Below, piece after piece: positions 1-5,769 of a DNA stretch of 5,811 nt (the first letter of the stretch is position 1; each line of letters begins with the position of its first letter). The notes under the pieces were generated by a model that did no database searches, was not told the origin of the DNA, and saw only the letters and a program-made list of their open reading frames with translations. The stretch is from Planctomycetaceae bacterium. Its GTDB lineage: Bacteria; Planctomycetota; Planctomycetia; Pirellulales; Pirellulaceae. Where the stretch lies: NCBI GenBank assembly GCA_005773145.1, contig SXHS01000061.1:1-5811 (forward strand). Direction: 5' to 3'. The position numbers and the translations under genes were made by a program.

Positions 1-62
1 GCGAGTGGGGCCCCGTTTCCATGGGCGAAATCATCGGTCGCGTTGTGCGCTGGCAGCGCTAG
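1..62 (+). CDS. C-terminal end of a probable second S26-family signal peptidase (5' end outside window)
   Basis: Only the last 19 complete codons are present, in the frame starting at base 3 and ending with TAG at 60-62. They read EWGPVSMGEIIGRVVRWQR. The pattern aromatic-G-P-V-x(4)-I-I-G-R-V is the usual sequence just after the box E motif (GDN...S.D.SR) of signal peptidase I, where a conserved Arg is followed by x-[WFY]-G-x-V-P and then I-x-G-[RK]. Bases 1-2 (GC) would complete an Arg codon if the missing base is C, which fits SR-E-W-G. It would therefore be a membrane-bound Ser/Lys peptidase that cleaves signal peptides outside the cytoplasmic membrane, directly upstream of lepB. The call rests on about 19 residues, so another protein with a similar tail is possible. 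Confidence 0.5.
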   Translation, partial: EWGPVSMGEIIGRVVRWQR

Positions 63-112
63 GTCGTCTGGTGACCGCCGACTATCGCTGGTGCGCCTTG
101 AATAAGTCCACG

Positions 113-141
113 TTTCGGCATTCCCACCAATCCGCTATATT
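113..141 (+). promoter_or_regulatory. weak sigma70-like promoter candidate upstream of lepB
   Basis: The 185-base gap 63-247 separates the partial upstream gene from lepB and contains no ORF I believe. It holds TATATT at 136-141 (5 of 6 to the -10 consensus), with TTTCGG at 113-118 seventeen bases upstream as a poor -35 match. The predicted transcript would carry a leader of about 100 bases before the lepB ATG. The gap is the longest in the window, which is the main reason to expect a promoter here. The motif match alone is weak. Confidence 0.2.
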
Positions 142-247
142 GGGAGGGGGTCCCTGTTGGGCACTTTCGGCACGTGGGCCGCGCGGCGGTTGCTGAGTTT
201 GCCCCACGGCTTTGAATCAATGAATGGACGAATAACGAAAAACTTAT

Positions 248-2140
248 ATGTCGAAGAAACGTGCCAAGCCATCGGTCCGTCCTGTGGAGTCTTCCGTGCG
301 TGAATCGGTTGTGTCCGTTCGTGCCCCCTCCGTGTCCTCGACGCCTACTCCCACAGAGGCCTCGCCGCGACCTTCCTCGCAAAGTTTGTGGAATCGCGAG
401 GCCGTGGAGTCGATCGTGATCGCGATTGTCCTGGCCCTGCTCTTTCGGACCTTTGAGGCCGAAGCCTTTGTGATTCCGACGGGGTCCATGGCACCTACGT
501 TGCAGGGCCGACATAAAGATCTCGAGTGCTCGGAGTGCGGATATCGCTACCGTGTCGGCGACAGCATGGACGAATCGGGAGGGCGACATCGAATTCAGCA
601 AACCGTCTGCCCCAGCTGCGGCTACTACACAAGAATCGACCCCAAGGAAAACCTTGCGCACGATTCGTTCACTGGCGATCGGATCCTGGTCAACAAGTTC
701 ATCTATCAGATGGCCGAGCCACGCCGCTGGGATGTGATCGTATTCAAATTCCCGGGGAATGCCAAGCAGAACTATATCAAGCGGCTCGTGGGGCTGCCGG
801 GTGAGACGATCCGGATTCAATATGGCGATATCTTAACTGCGGAAAAAGAGGGGGAGAGTTTCGCCATCGTTCGCAAACCGGATGACAAATTGCTCGCCAT
901 GCTGCAGCCGGTGCACGACTCGGAGTATCCCGCACCGAGCTTGATCAAGGCGGGTTGGCCACACCGCTGGCAAGACCTAGCCGTGTATCAGGATCCCAAT
1001 ACGAAGGGAGTCTGGCAGTCCGACGACCAGGGACACCACTATACGTTGAATGGGTCCGCTTCGAAAACCGACGATAACAACAATATTGATCGCGATAAGA
1101 ATATTGCCTGGCTGCGCTATCAGCATCTGATCCCCGACCAGGAGCAATGGAAAAACATTGCCAATGGCGGACAGGTGATGGCACCCGACCAACACGCACG
1201 ATTGGTGACCGATTTTTATGAATACAACGCCGCCATCCCGGCGAATATGCGTTGGAGCAATCCGTTCGGCCAGCACTGGGTTGGCGATCTCTGCCTGGAG
1301 GCTACCGTACAGATTGAGAGCGAGCAGGGCGAACTCTGGCTGGACCTGGTCGAGGCGGGGCACCATTACCGTTGTCGGGTGGATGTGGCGACCGGAGTCG
1401 CCGCACTTTCCATCGACTTTGAAGGTCAACCGATTCCATTCGCTCACATTAAGGACGGTGCTCCCGTATCGACCCTGTCGGCCGAGACGCCGATCAAGGG
1501 AGTTGGGCGATACGACGTACGATTCAGCAATGTGGACGACCAAATGCGACTATGGGTCAACAATCGGCGCATCGAATTCAACGTCGCGGACGATGGGGAG
1601 GCTGGTAGCTACACTCGGCCGGCCAACTATCGCCCTCATTGGAGCCCCCAAGATCCAGGCGATTTGATGCCGGCTGGCATCGGCGGCACGAACCTCGACA
1701 TGCAAGTCTCGCATCTGCGTTTATTTCGCGATGTGTACTATCGGGCGATTACTTCCAATGAGTCTGATGAACTGGACGGTGACTACGACCTGAATGTGTC
1801 CGCCTACGACCTGGCGGAACTCATTGATCAAGTGATTCATGATCCGACACTATGGGCGACAACACCCCTGTTTCAGTTTCGGCATGCGGATTTCAGCCTT
1901 GAGCAGGATCAATTTTTTCCCTTGGGAGACAATAGCCCGCAGAGTCGAGACGCCCGGTTGTGGCCACCGCGACTGGGAATGCCACTGCAGTCGACGGACA
2001 GCCCCGAGGTGAGCCACTACGTTGAGCGAGAGTACCTGATCGGCAAGGCCTTTTTTATCTATTGGCCCCATCCGTGGTATGCAGGCACGCGCAAGGCACC
2101 CATCATTCCCACCGTGGGGCGTATGGGCGTCATTCGTTAA
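248..2140 (+). CDS. lepB: signal peptidase I with Cys-pair insert and large LamG-like insert
   Basis: Membrane-bound Ser/Lys protease (family S26) that removes signal peptides from exported proteins on the outer face of the cytoplasmic membrane. The 630-residue product has a basic, Ser/Pro/Thr-rich N-terminal tail (1-50) and one membrane segment (about 52-69). Box B is TGSM with catalytic Ser80, box C is GDRILVNK (143-150), and box D is YIKRLVGLPGE with general-base Lys178. Box E is GDNSPQSRDAR (560-570), followed by an IGKAFFIYWP tail (598-607). All catalytic motifs are intact. Two insertions are unusual. A C94xxC97/C121xxC124 element lies between box B and box C. About 365 residues lie between box D and box E; their second half (about 335-495) looks like a LamG/concanavalin-type beta sandwich. 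Bacterial enzymes are usually about 180-330 residues. There is no clear Shine-Dalgarno site before the ATG. Assignment to signal peptidase I is firm; the role of the inserts is unknown. Confidence 0.93.
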   Translation: MSKKRAKPSVRPVESSVRESVVSVRAPSVSSTPTPTEASPRPSSQSLWNREAVESIVIAIVLALLFRTFEAEAFVIPTGSMAPTLQGRHKDLECSECGYRYRVGDSMDESGGRHRIQQTVCPSCGYYTRIDPKENLAHDSFTGDRILVNKFIYQMAEPRRWDVIVFKFPGNAKQNYIKRLVGLPGETIRIQYGDILTAEKEGESFAIVRKPDDKLLAMLQPVHDSEYPAPSLIKAGWPHRWQDLAVYQDPNTKGVWQSDDQGHHYTLNGSASKTDDNNNIDRDKNIAWLRYQHLIPDQEQWKNIANGGQVMAPDQHARLVTDFYEYNAAIPANMRWSNPFGQHWVGDLCLEATVQIESEQGELWLDLVEAGHHYRCRVDVATGVAALSIDFEGQPIPFAHIKDGAPVSTLSAETPIKGVGRYDVRFSNVDDQMRLWVNNRRIEFNVADDGEAGSYTRPANYRPHWSPQDPGDLMPAGIGGTNLDMQVSHLRLFRDVYYRAITSNESDELDGDYDLNVSAYDLAELIDQVIHDPTLWATTPLFQFRHADFSLEQDQFFPLGDNSPQSRDARLWPPRLGMPLQSTDSPEVSHYVEREYLIGKAFFIYWPHPWYAGTRKAPIIPTVGRMGVIR

Positions 2141-2171
2141 CGGCAGGCAAGGATACCGGAGGTCCGGAAGC

Positions 2172-2175
2172 GAGG
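2172..2175 (+). promoter_or_regulatory. ribosome binding site deciding the lptB start
   Basis: GAGG at 2172-2175 lies 6 bases before the ATG at 2182. This supports that ATG over the in-frame ATG at 2062, which would lie well inside lepB and add 40 residues unlike any ABC ATPase. A second GGAGG sits further upstream at 2158-2162. Confidence 0.6.
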
Positions 2176-2181
2176 TTTGGG

Positions 2182-2964
2182 ATGACCGTATTGCGCGTAC
2201 AGCGATTGGTGAAATCTTTTGGCCGACGCCGTGTGGTCGACGGAGTGGACTTCGAAGTTCACCCCGGTGAGATCGTCGGTTTATTGGGTCCCAATGGCGC
2301 CGGAAAAACCACCTGCTTTCGCATGACGTGCGGACTGGTAGATCCCGATGAAGGCCAGGTGTTGCTGCGCGATGTGGATGTCACCCGTTGGCCCATGTTT
2401 CGAAGGGCTCGCGAAGGGGGCATGGGGTACCTGGCGCAGGAATCGAGCGTCTTCCGAAAATTGACCGTCGAGCAGAATCTTCTGGGGATCATGGAGATGC
2501 TGGGCATGGATCGTCCGACTCGCCGCGCTCGCTGCGACGAGCTGCTCGATCAATTCCAGATTCAGCACGTGCGTAAATCGCGAGCGGCCTCGCTGTCGGG
2601 TGGCGAGCGGCGCCGCTTGGAGATCGCCCGCTGCCTGGTATCCGAACCGGACCTGATCCTCTTAGACGAGCCATTTACGGGCATCGATCCGGTCACGATT
2701 GACGGCATTCAAGAGGTCGTGCGGCAGTTGCGCGACGATGGCATCTCGATTTTGATCACTGACCACCAGGTGCGCGAGACCCTGGAAATCACCGATCGCA
2801 GCTATGTGATTCGGGGCGGGCAGGTTCTCTGTCACGGCACGCCCGCCGAGGTGACCCGCCATCCACTGGCCCGCAAGTACTACTTTGGCGAGGGACTACG
2901 CCTCGAAGCCGAAATCCCAGAGCCCCACATCCGGCGTCGCACGGACATTCAGCAACGATTATGA
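2182..2964 (+). CDS. lptB: LPS export ABC transporter ATP-binding protein LptB
   Basis: Cytoplasmic ATPase of the LptB2FGC complex, which extracts lipopolysaccharide from the inner membrane and drives it along the Lpt bridge to the outer membrane. The 260-residue product has a complete nucleotide-binding domain: Walker A GPNGAGKT (36-43), Q-loop YLAQESSVFRKLTV (83-96), signature LSGGERRR (138-145), Walker B LILLDEP (158-164) with catalytic Glu163, D-loop GID, and switch His195 in ITDH. The Q-loop sequence, the IARCL segment after the signature and the LDEPFTGIDP run are typical of LptB rather than of amino-acid transporter ATPases (LivF/LivG), the closest alternatives. It is slightly longer than E. 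coli LptB (241 residues) because of an Arg-rich C-terminal tail (about 240-260). No lptF, lptG or lptC lies in the window, so the membrane partners must be encoded elsewhere. It follows lepB by 41 bases with no terminator, suggesting co-transcription. Confidence 0.9.
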   Translation: MTVLRVQRLVKSFGRRRVVDGVDFEVHPGEIVGLLGPNGAGKTTCFRMTCGLVDPDEGQVLLRDVDVTRWPMFRRAREGGMGYLAQESSVFRKLTVEQNLLGIMEMLGMDRPTRRARCDELLDQFQIQHVRKSRAASLSGGERRRLEIARCLVSEPDLILLDEPFTGIDPVTIDGIQEVVRQLRDDGISILITDHQVRETLEITDRSYVIRGGQVLCHGTPAEVTRHPLARKYYFGEGLRLEAEIPEPHIRRRTDIQQRL

Positions 2965-3050
2965 TAAAAACGCTCCGGCGGTTGCCCACGCGTTGGCAAT
3001 CCTCGGGGCGTCCACGGGGCAGAACGGTCGAGGGTGATAATCAGCGATGA
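2961..3050 (+). CDS. 29-codon ORF overlapping both neighbours by ATGA (doubtful gene)
   Basis: An ATG at 2961 overlaps the lptB stop (ATGA, 2961-2964). The frame stays open for 29 codons and ends in a TGA at 3048-3050 that overlaps the ATG of the J-domain gene (ATGA, 3047-3050). The peptide begins MIKTLRRLPTRW and is rich in Arg, with no membrane segment or recognisable domain. There is no Shine-Dalgarno site before it, so translation would rely on ribosomes terminating on lptB. It may be a real small protein, a coupling device that carries ribosomes from lptB to the J-domain gene, or chance. The exact double overlap is the only positive evidence. Confidence 0.2.
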   Translation: MIKTLRRLPTRWQSSGRPRGRTVEGDNQR

Positions 3051-3433
3051 ATGGGAACGTCGGCAGCGCTGCGTGGCCAGATAATCTGGACGTCCTAGCC
3101 ATCGGCCTATTTGCCCTGGCGGTGATCGGACTCCCCCTCTGGGGACACTGGCTGATGATCTTGGACGTGCGGGCGTACTTACGCGCCCTCCGCGGAGCCT
3201 TGGTGGTGGTCCAACGTAATTTGACGCACCTCCCCGCTTGGGCTCGCCATGATAATCCCGTGTGCCTGAAAATGCTCGGCTTGCGTATGCCCTGCTCGGA
3301 GGAGGACATCAAACGGGCCTACCGACAACGGGCCGAGCAATTGCATCCGGATCGCGGCGGAGATCGGCAGCAATTCATGCGTCTGAAACAGTATTTAGAT
3401 CAATCCTTACAAATCGTGCGAAACTCAAGATAA
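3047..3433 (+). CDS. membrane-anchored J-domain (DnaJ-like) protein
   Basis: A 128-residue protein with one hydrophobic segment near the N-terminus (about 15-38, LDVLAIGLFALAVIGLPLWG) and a short C-terminal J domain (about 72-125). The J domain shows the start LGLRMPCSEEDIKRAYRQ, the diagnostic HPD tripeptide at 100-102 and a following GGD, then helix III (FMRLKQYLDQSL). The HPD loop is what stimulates the ATPase of DnaK/Hsp70, so the protein probably recruits DnaK to the membrane. The G/F-rich, zinc-finger and C-terminal substrate-binding regions of DnaJ are absent, making this a class III J protein. Orientation is uncertain, but a DnaK partner requires the J domain to be cytoplasmic. An SD-like AGGGTGAT lies at 3031-3038. 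The client is unknown; adjacency to lptB and dapL hints at the envelope. Confidence 0.8.
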   Translation: MNGNVGSAAWPDNLDVLAIGLFALAVIGLPLWGHWLMILDVRAYLRALRGALVVVQRNLTHLPAWARHDNPVCLKMLGLRMPCSEEDIKRAYRQRAEQLHPDRGGDRQQFMRLKQYLDQSLQIVRNSR

Positions 3434-3444
3434 CTTAAGATTGT

Positions 3445-3448
3445 GGAG
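3445..3448 (+). promoter_or_regulatory. ribosome binding site deciding the dapL start
   Basis: GGAG at 3445-3448 is 9 bases before ATG 3458. Starting there gives MADPYFQ, the usual beginning of DapL proteins. The in-frame GTG at 3443 overlaps this site and would add five residues without family support. Confidence 0.65.
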
Positions 3449-3457
3449 AACTCGGTG

Positions 3458-4693
3458 ATGGCGGATCCGTATTTTCAGACCATGTTTGCCGATCGAGTTG
3501 GCGGGGCCCAATACGGAAAGGGGACCGAGATCTATAAGTTTGAAAAGATCAAGCGTGCCAAACGCAAGGCGCTCGCGGATCGCCCCGACCGTTCGCTGAT
3601 CGACTTTGGAATTGGCGAAAATGATTCCGCCGCGCCGGCCTTGGTGCGGGAGAAGATGGCGTTCGAGATTCATCAGCCCGAGAACCGTGGGTACGCCGAT
3701 AACGGAATTCTGGAATTCAAGCAAGCGGTGGCTCGCTTCATGCAACGGCAGTTCGGAGTCGCCCTGGACCCTCAAACGCAGGTCAACCATTGCATTGGCT
3801 CCAAGACGGCATTGGCCATGCTCCCGGCCGCGTTCATCAATCCAGGGGACATCACCCTGATGACCGTGCCCGGGTATCCCGTGGCGGGGACCCACACACG
3901 CTATTACGGTGGAACGGTCTACCGCTTGCCGTTGCTCGCACAGAATCAATTCCTGCCCGACCTGGCCGCGATCCCGAAAGATATTCTCAGCCGAACCAAA
4001 TTGTTGGTATTGAACTATCCCAATAGTCCCACGGGCAAAGTAGCGACGCGCGAGTTCTACCAGCAGGTCGTGGAATTTGCCCAGCAACACAAGATCGTGG
4101 TTGTCCAAGACGCCGCACACATTATGTTGACCTATCGGGAAGCGCCGCTCAGTTTCTTGAGCGTTCCAGGGGCAATGGAAGTGGGGGTCGAGGTCCATTC
4201 GCTGTCGAAGGGGTTCGACATGATCGGTTGGCGATTGGGGTGGGTCTGTGGCCATCCACTCCTGGTCCAGGCCCTGGCCGATGTCAAGGATAACAGCGAC
4301 TCCGGCCAGTTCATGGCCATCCAAAAAGCCGGGGCTGCGGGCCTGGACAACGATGAAATACCACGCGGCATCCGCGAGAAATATCGACGGCGACTGGGGA
4401 AAATGGTCCGCATGCTGAATGAATGTGGAATTCCCTGCGAAATGCCGGGGGGTACGTATTTTCTCTATGTGCCAACTCCTAAGGGAGTTGCCAACGGTCC
4501 CACGTTTGATTCAGCGGAGGCGGCGAGCCAGTATCTGATCACCGAACATTCCATGGTGACGGTCCCCTGGGATGACGCCGGCGCGTTCCTCCGACTCTCG
4601 GCCACCTACGAAGCAGCGACCGAGGCCGATGAGGACGCACTGATGGCGGAGGCCGCCCGTCGCTTGCGGCCGTTGAAGTTTATTTATTCTTGA
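3458..4693 (+). CDS. dapL: LL-diaminopimelate aminotransferase
   Basis: Cytoplasmic PLP enzyme, fold type I. It converts L-tetrahydrodipicolinate to LL-diaminopimelate with glutamate as amino donor, a one-step bypass of the DapD/DapC/DapE route to meso-diaminopimelate (peptidoglycan) and lysine. The 411-residue product matches the DapL pattern along its length: MADPYFQ start, GKGTEIYKFEKIKRAK (20-35), GYADNGILEFK (78-88), NHCIGSKTALAMLP (110-123), TVPGYPVAGTHTRYYGG (136-152) and NYPNSPTGKVATREF (186-200). PLP-site residues are Asp218, Lys251 in HSLSKGFDMIGWR, and Arg259. Arg379 (FLRLS) is the expected substrate-carboxylate arginine. The conserved Tyr three residues after the PLP Asp is His221 here (DAAH). 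The start was chosen for its Shine-Dalgarno site and family N-terminus. It follows the J-domain gene by 24 bases. A general aspartate/alanine-type aminotransferase is the alternative, but the motifs favour DapL. Confidence 0.9.
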   Translation: MADPYFQTMFADRVGGAQYGKGTEIYKFEKIKRAKRKALADRPDRSLIDFGIGENDSAAPALVREKMAFEIHQPENRGYADNGILEFKQAVARFMQRQFGVALDPQTQVNHCIGSKTALAMLPAAFINPGDITLMTVPGYPVAGTHTRYYGGTVYRLPLLAQNQFLPDLAAIPKDILSRTKLLVLNYPNSPTGKVATREFYQQVVEFAQQHKIVVVQDAAHIMLTYREAPLSFLSVPGAMEVGVEVHSLSKGFDMIGWRLGWVCGHPLLVQALADVKDNSDSGQFMAIQKAGAAGLDNDEIPRGIREKYRRRLGKMVRMLNECGIPCEMPGGTYFLYVPTPKGVANGPTFDSAEAASQYLITEHSMVTVPWDDAGAFLRLSATYEAATEADEDALMAEAARRLRPLKFIYS

Positions 4694-4731
4694 CGACGGA
4701 ATTGCCAACACGCCAAAACGCCAAGGCGACC

Positions 4732-5751
4732 ATGAATCTTGCCCAATTAATGCTGGCGATCTTCGGAGATCGGCTGGCCAACTCCCGAGCGTTGATCGCG
4801 TTCAGCGTGGTGGGCCTACTCCTATCGAGCGGCTGTGGCCAGCGTAGCGGTGGCAAGGAACTCTCTTTCGACCAACAATACGCTGCGGCCATCCGTATCT
4901 CGGACCCGGCCAAACGAGCCCGCCAACTGATCCATGTTGCGCGGCAGCAGTCAACAGCCGGCGATGCGGGAGGCGCACGCCGTTCGCTGGAAACCGCTTG
5001 GCAGGCTTGCGGCCGCATCCAAGATCCACTCTCCAAATCCACGGCACGTACCACATTGGCGACCGCGCAGGCGGAACTAGGACAAATCGATCCGGCACGT
5101 CGCACCCTGGCCGACGCGCTCCGCGACGAGTCGGAGGTTCCGGATGAAGCCCAAAGAGTGGCGCTGCGCATTCGGGCGGCTGTCGTCTATGGCCGTGACT
5201 TGAAGGAGCCGCAAACGGCTGAGCAACTTCTGTCCGATACCGAGAAGGCATTAGCCAAGTCAGGTCAGCAAAGGGATCAAATCGCCGGATGGATCCGGCT
5301 CAGCCTGGCCCACAACGAACTAAAGCAAGCGGATCGGTCGCGCCGAGCGATCCAGCAGGCCCTGGCCGCCGCAGGCCGCAACGCGGAACCGCGCACGAAG
5401 TCAGATGGGCTGGCATTGGTAGCCGCAGCCATGTCGCAGCTTCACATGACCTCTGAGGCGCAAGGCACATTTTCCGAGTCGCTACAGGTGGCCCGCGCCA
5501 TCGCCGACGACGTGAGTCGCGCCCACGCTCTCACCGAGATTGCCAACCAACAATCACGCAGTGGTGACCGCGTAACGGCGGGAAAGACCTTGGAGGAAGC
5601 CGGGCAGGCGGCCGACCGCATTGGCGACCAAGGCCTGCAACGCGAGATCCGAGAAAAAATTGAAAAAGTGCGAACGTCACGAAACGCCGCGTGGGCGACC
5701 AGCCCACGTTGGTCCTTGGCAAACCGCATGCGTTGCGATAAGGTGGCATGA
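4732..5751 (+). CDS. probable lipoprotein made of ~40-residue TPR-like helical repeats
   Basis: Function unrecognised. The 339-residue product has a hydrophobic N-terminal segment (about 20-31) ending in LLLSSGC with Cys35, a plausible though imperfect lipobox (Leu at -4 rather than -3), so it is probably exported and lipid-anchored. The rest is predicted helix with a repeat of about 40 residues. Its landmark is an Asp/Pro turn, then x-x-[KR]-x-x-A-x-x-L-x-x-[IL]-A, then G-[DQ]-x-x-x-A-R-R-x-L-x-x-A. Landmarks occur near residues 56, 96, 136, 178, 219, 257 and 297, giving six hairpin repeats. This resembles TPR-like alpha solenoids, which bind proteins. The last 25 residues depart from the repeat and are Arg/Trp-rich. 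The ATG at 4732 follows AAGG (4723-4726). An in-frame TTG at 4690 overlapping the dapL stop is a less likely start. It is 38 bases after dapL, probably the last gene of the transcript. Confidence 0.7.
   Translation: MNLAQLMLAIFGDRLANSRALIAFSVVGLLLSSGCGQRSGGKELSFDQQYAAAIRISDPAKRARQLIHVARQQSTAGDAGGARRSLETAWQACGRIQDPLSKSTARTTLATAQAELGQIDPARRTLADALRDESEVPDEAQRVALRIRAAVVYGRDLKEPQTAEQLLSDTEKALAKSGQQRDQIAGWIRLSLAHNELKQADRSRRAIQQALAAAGRNAEPRTKSDGLALVAAAMSQLHMTSEAQGTFSESLQVARAIADDVSRAHALTEIANQQSRSGDRVTAGKTLEEAGQAADRIGDQGLQREIREKIEKVRTSRNAAWATSPRWSLANRMRCDKVA
5716..5744 (+). promoter_or_regulatory. candidate sigma70 promoter for the tRNA-Arg gene
   Basis: TTGGCA at 5716-5721 (5 of 6 to TTGACA) and TAAGGT at 5739-5744 (T, A and final T of TATAAT present) are separated by exactly 17 bases. 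Initiation would fall near 5751, leaving a leader of about 18 bases before the mature tRNA. The element lies inside the last codons of the repeat-protein gene. Spacing and position fit, but the -10 is weak. Confidence 0.4.
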
Positions 5752-5769
5752 TCAGCTAAAGAGGCTGAC

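Noticed and set aside
142..154. Short GGGA/TCCC hairpin upstream of lepB
   Set aside because: A four-base stem with a G-only loop and no T-run is too weak to call a terminator or regulatory element.
59..820. 253-codon open frame on the minus strand opposite the lepB start
   Set aside because: It covers the catalytic Ser region of lepB, whose motifs are unmistakable; the minus-strand peptide shows no domain and is Arg/Gly/His-rich, as expected of an antisense shadow.
977..1543. 188-codon minus-strand open frame opposite the lepB insert
   Set aside because: The lepB frame is open without interruption from box D to box E and the insert reads as structured protein; the antisense peptide shows no recognisable features.
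2062..2181. Longer lptB start inside lepB
   Set aside because: It would overlap lepB by about 80 bases and add 40 residues unlike an ABC ATPase; ATG 2182 has a Shine-Dalgarno site and begins right at the domain.
3425..4324. 299-codon minus-strand open frame opposite dapL
   Set aside because: Long antisense frames are common opposite G+C-rich genes; dapL motifs cover the whole interval and the antisense product shows none.
4473..4490. Perfect 7-bp inverted repeat (CAACTCC, loop TAAG, GGAGTTG)
   Set aside because: It lies inside dapL with no following T-run, so it is not a terminator; a single short palindrome in a coding region is probably chance.
4690..4731. TTG start for the repeat protein overlapping the dapL stop
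   Set aside because: It would put 14 further polar residues ahead of an already long signal sequence and has no Shine-Dalgarno site; ATG 4732 with AAGG is preferred, though coupling through TTGA cannot be excluded.
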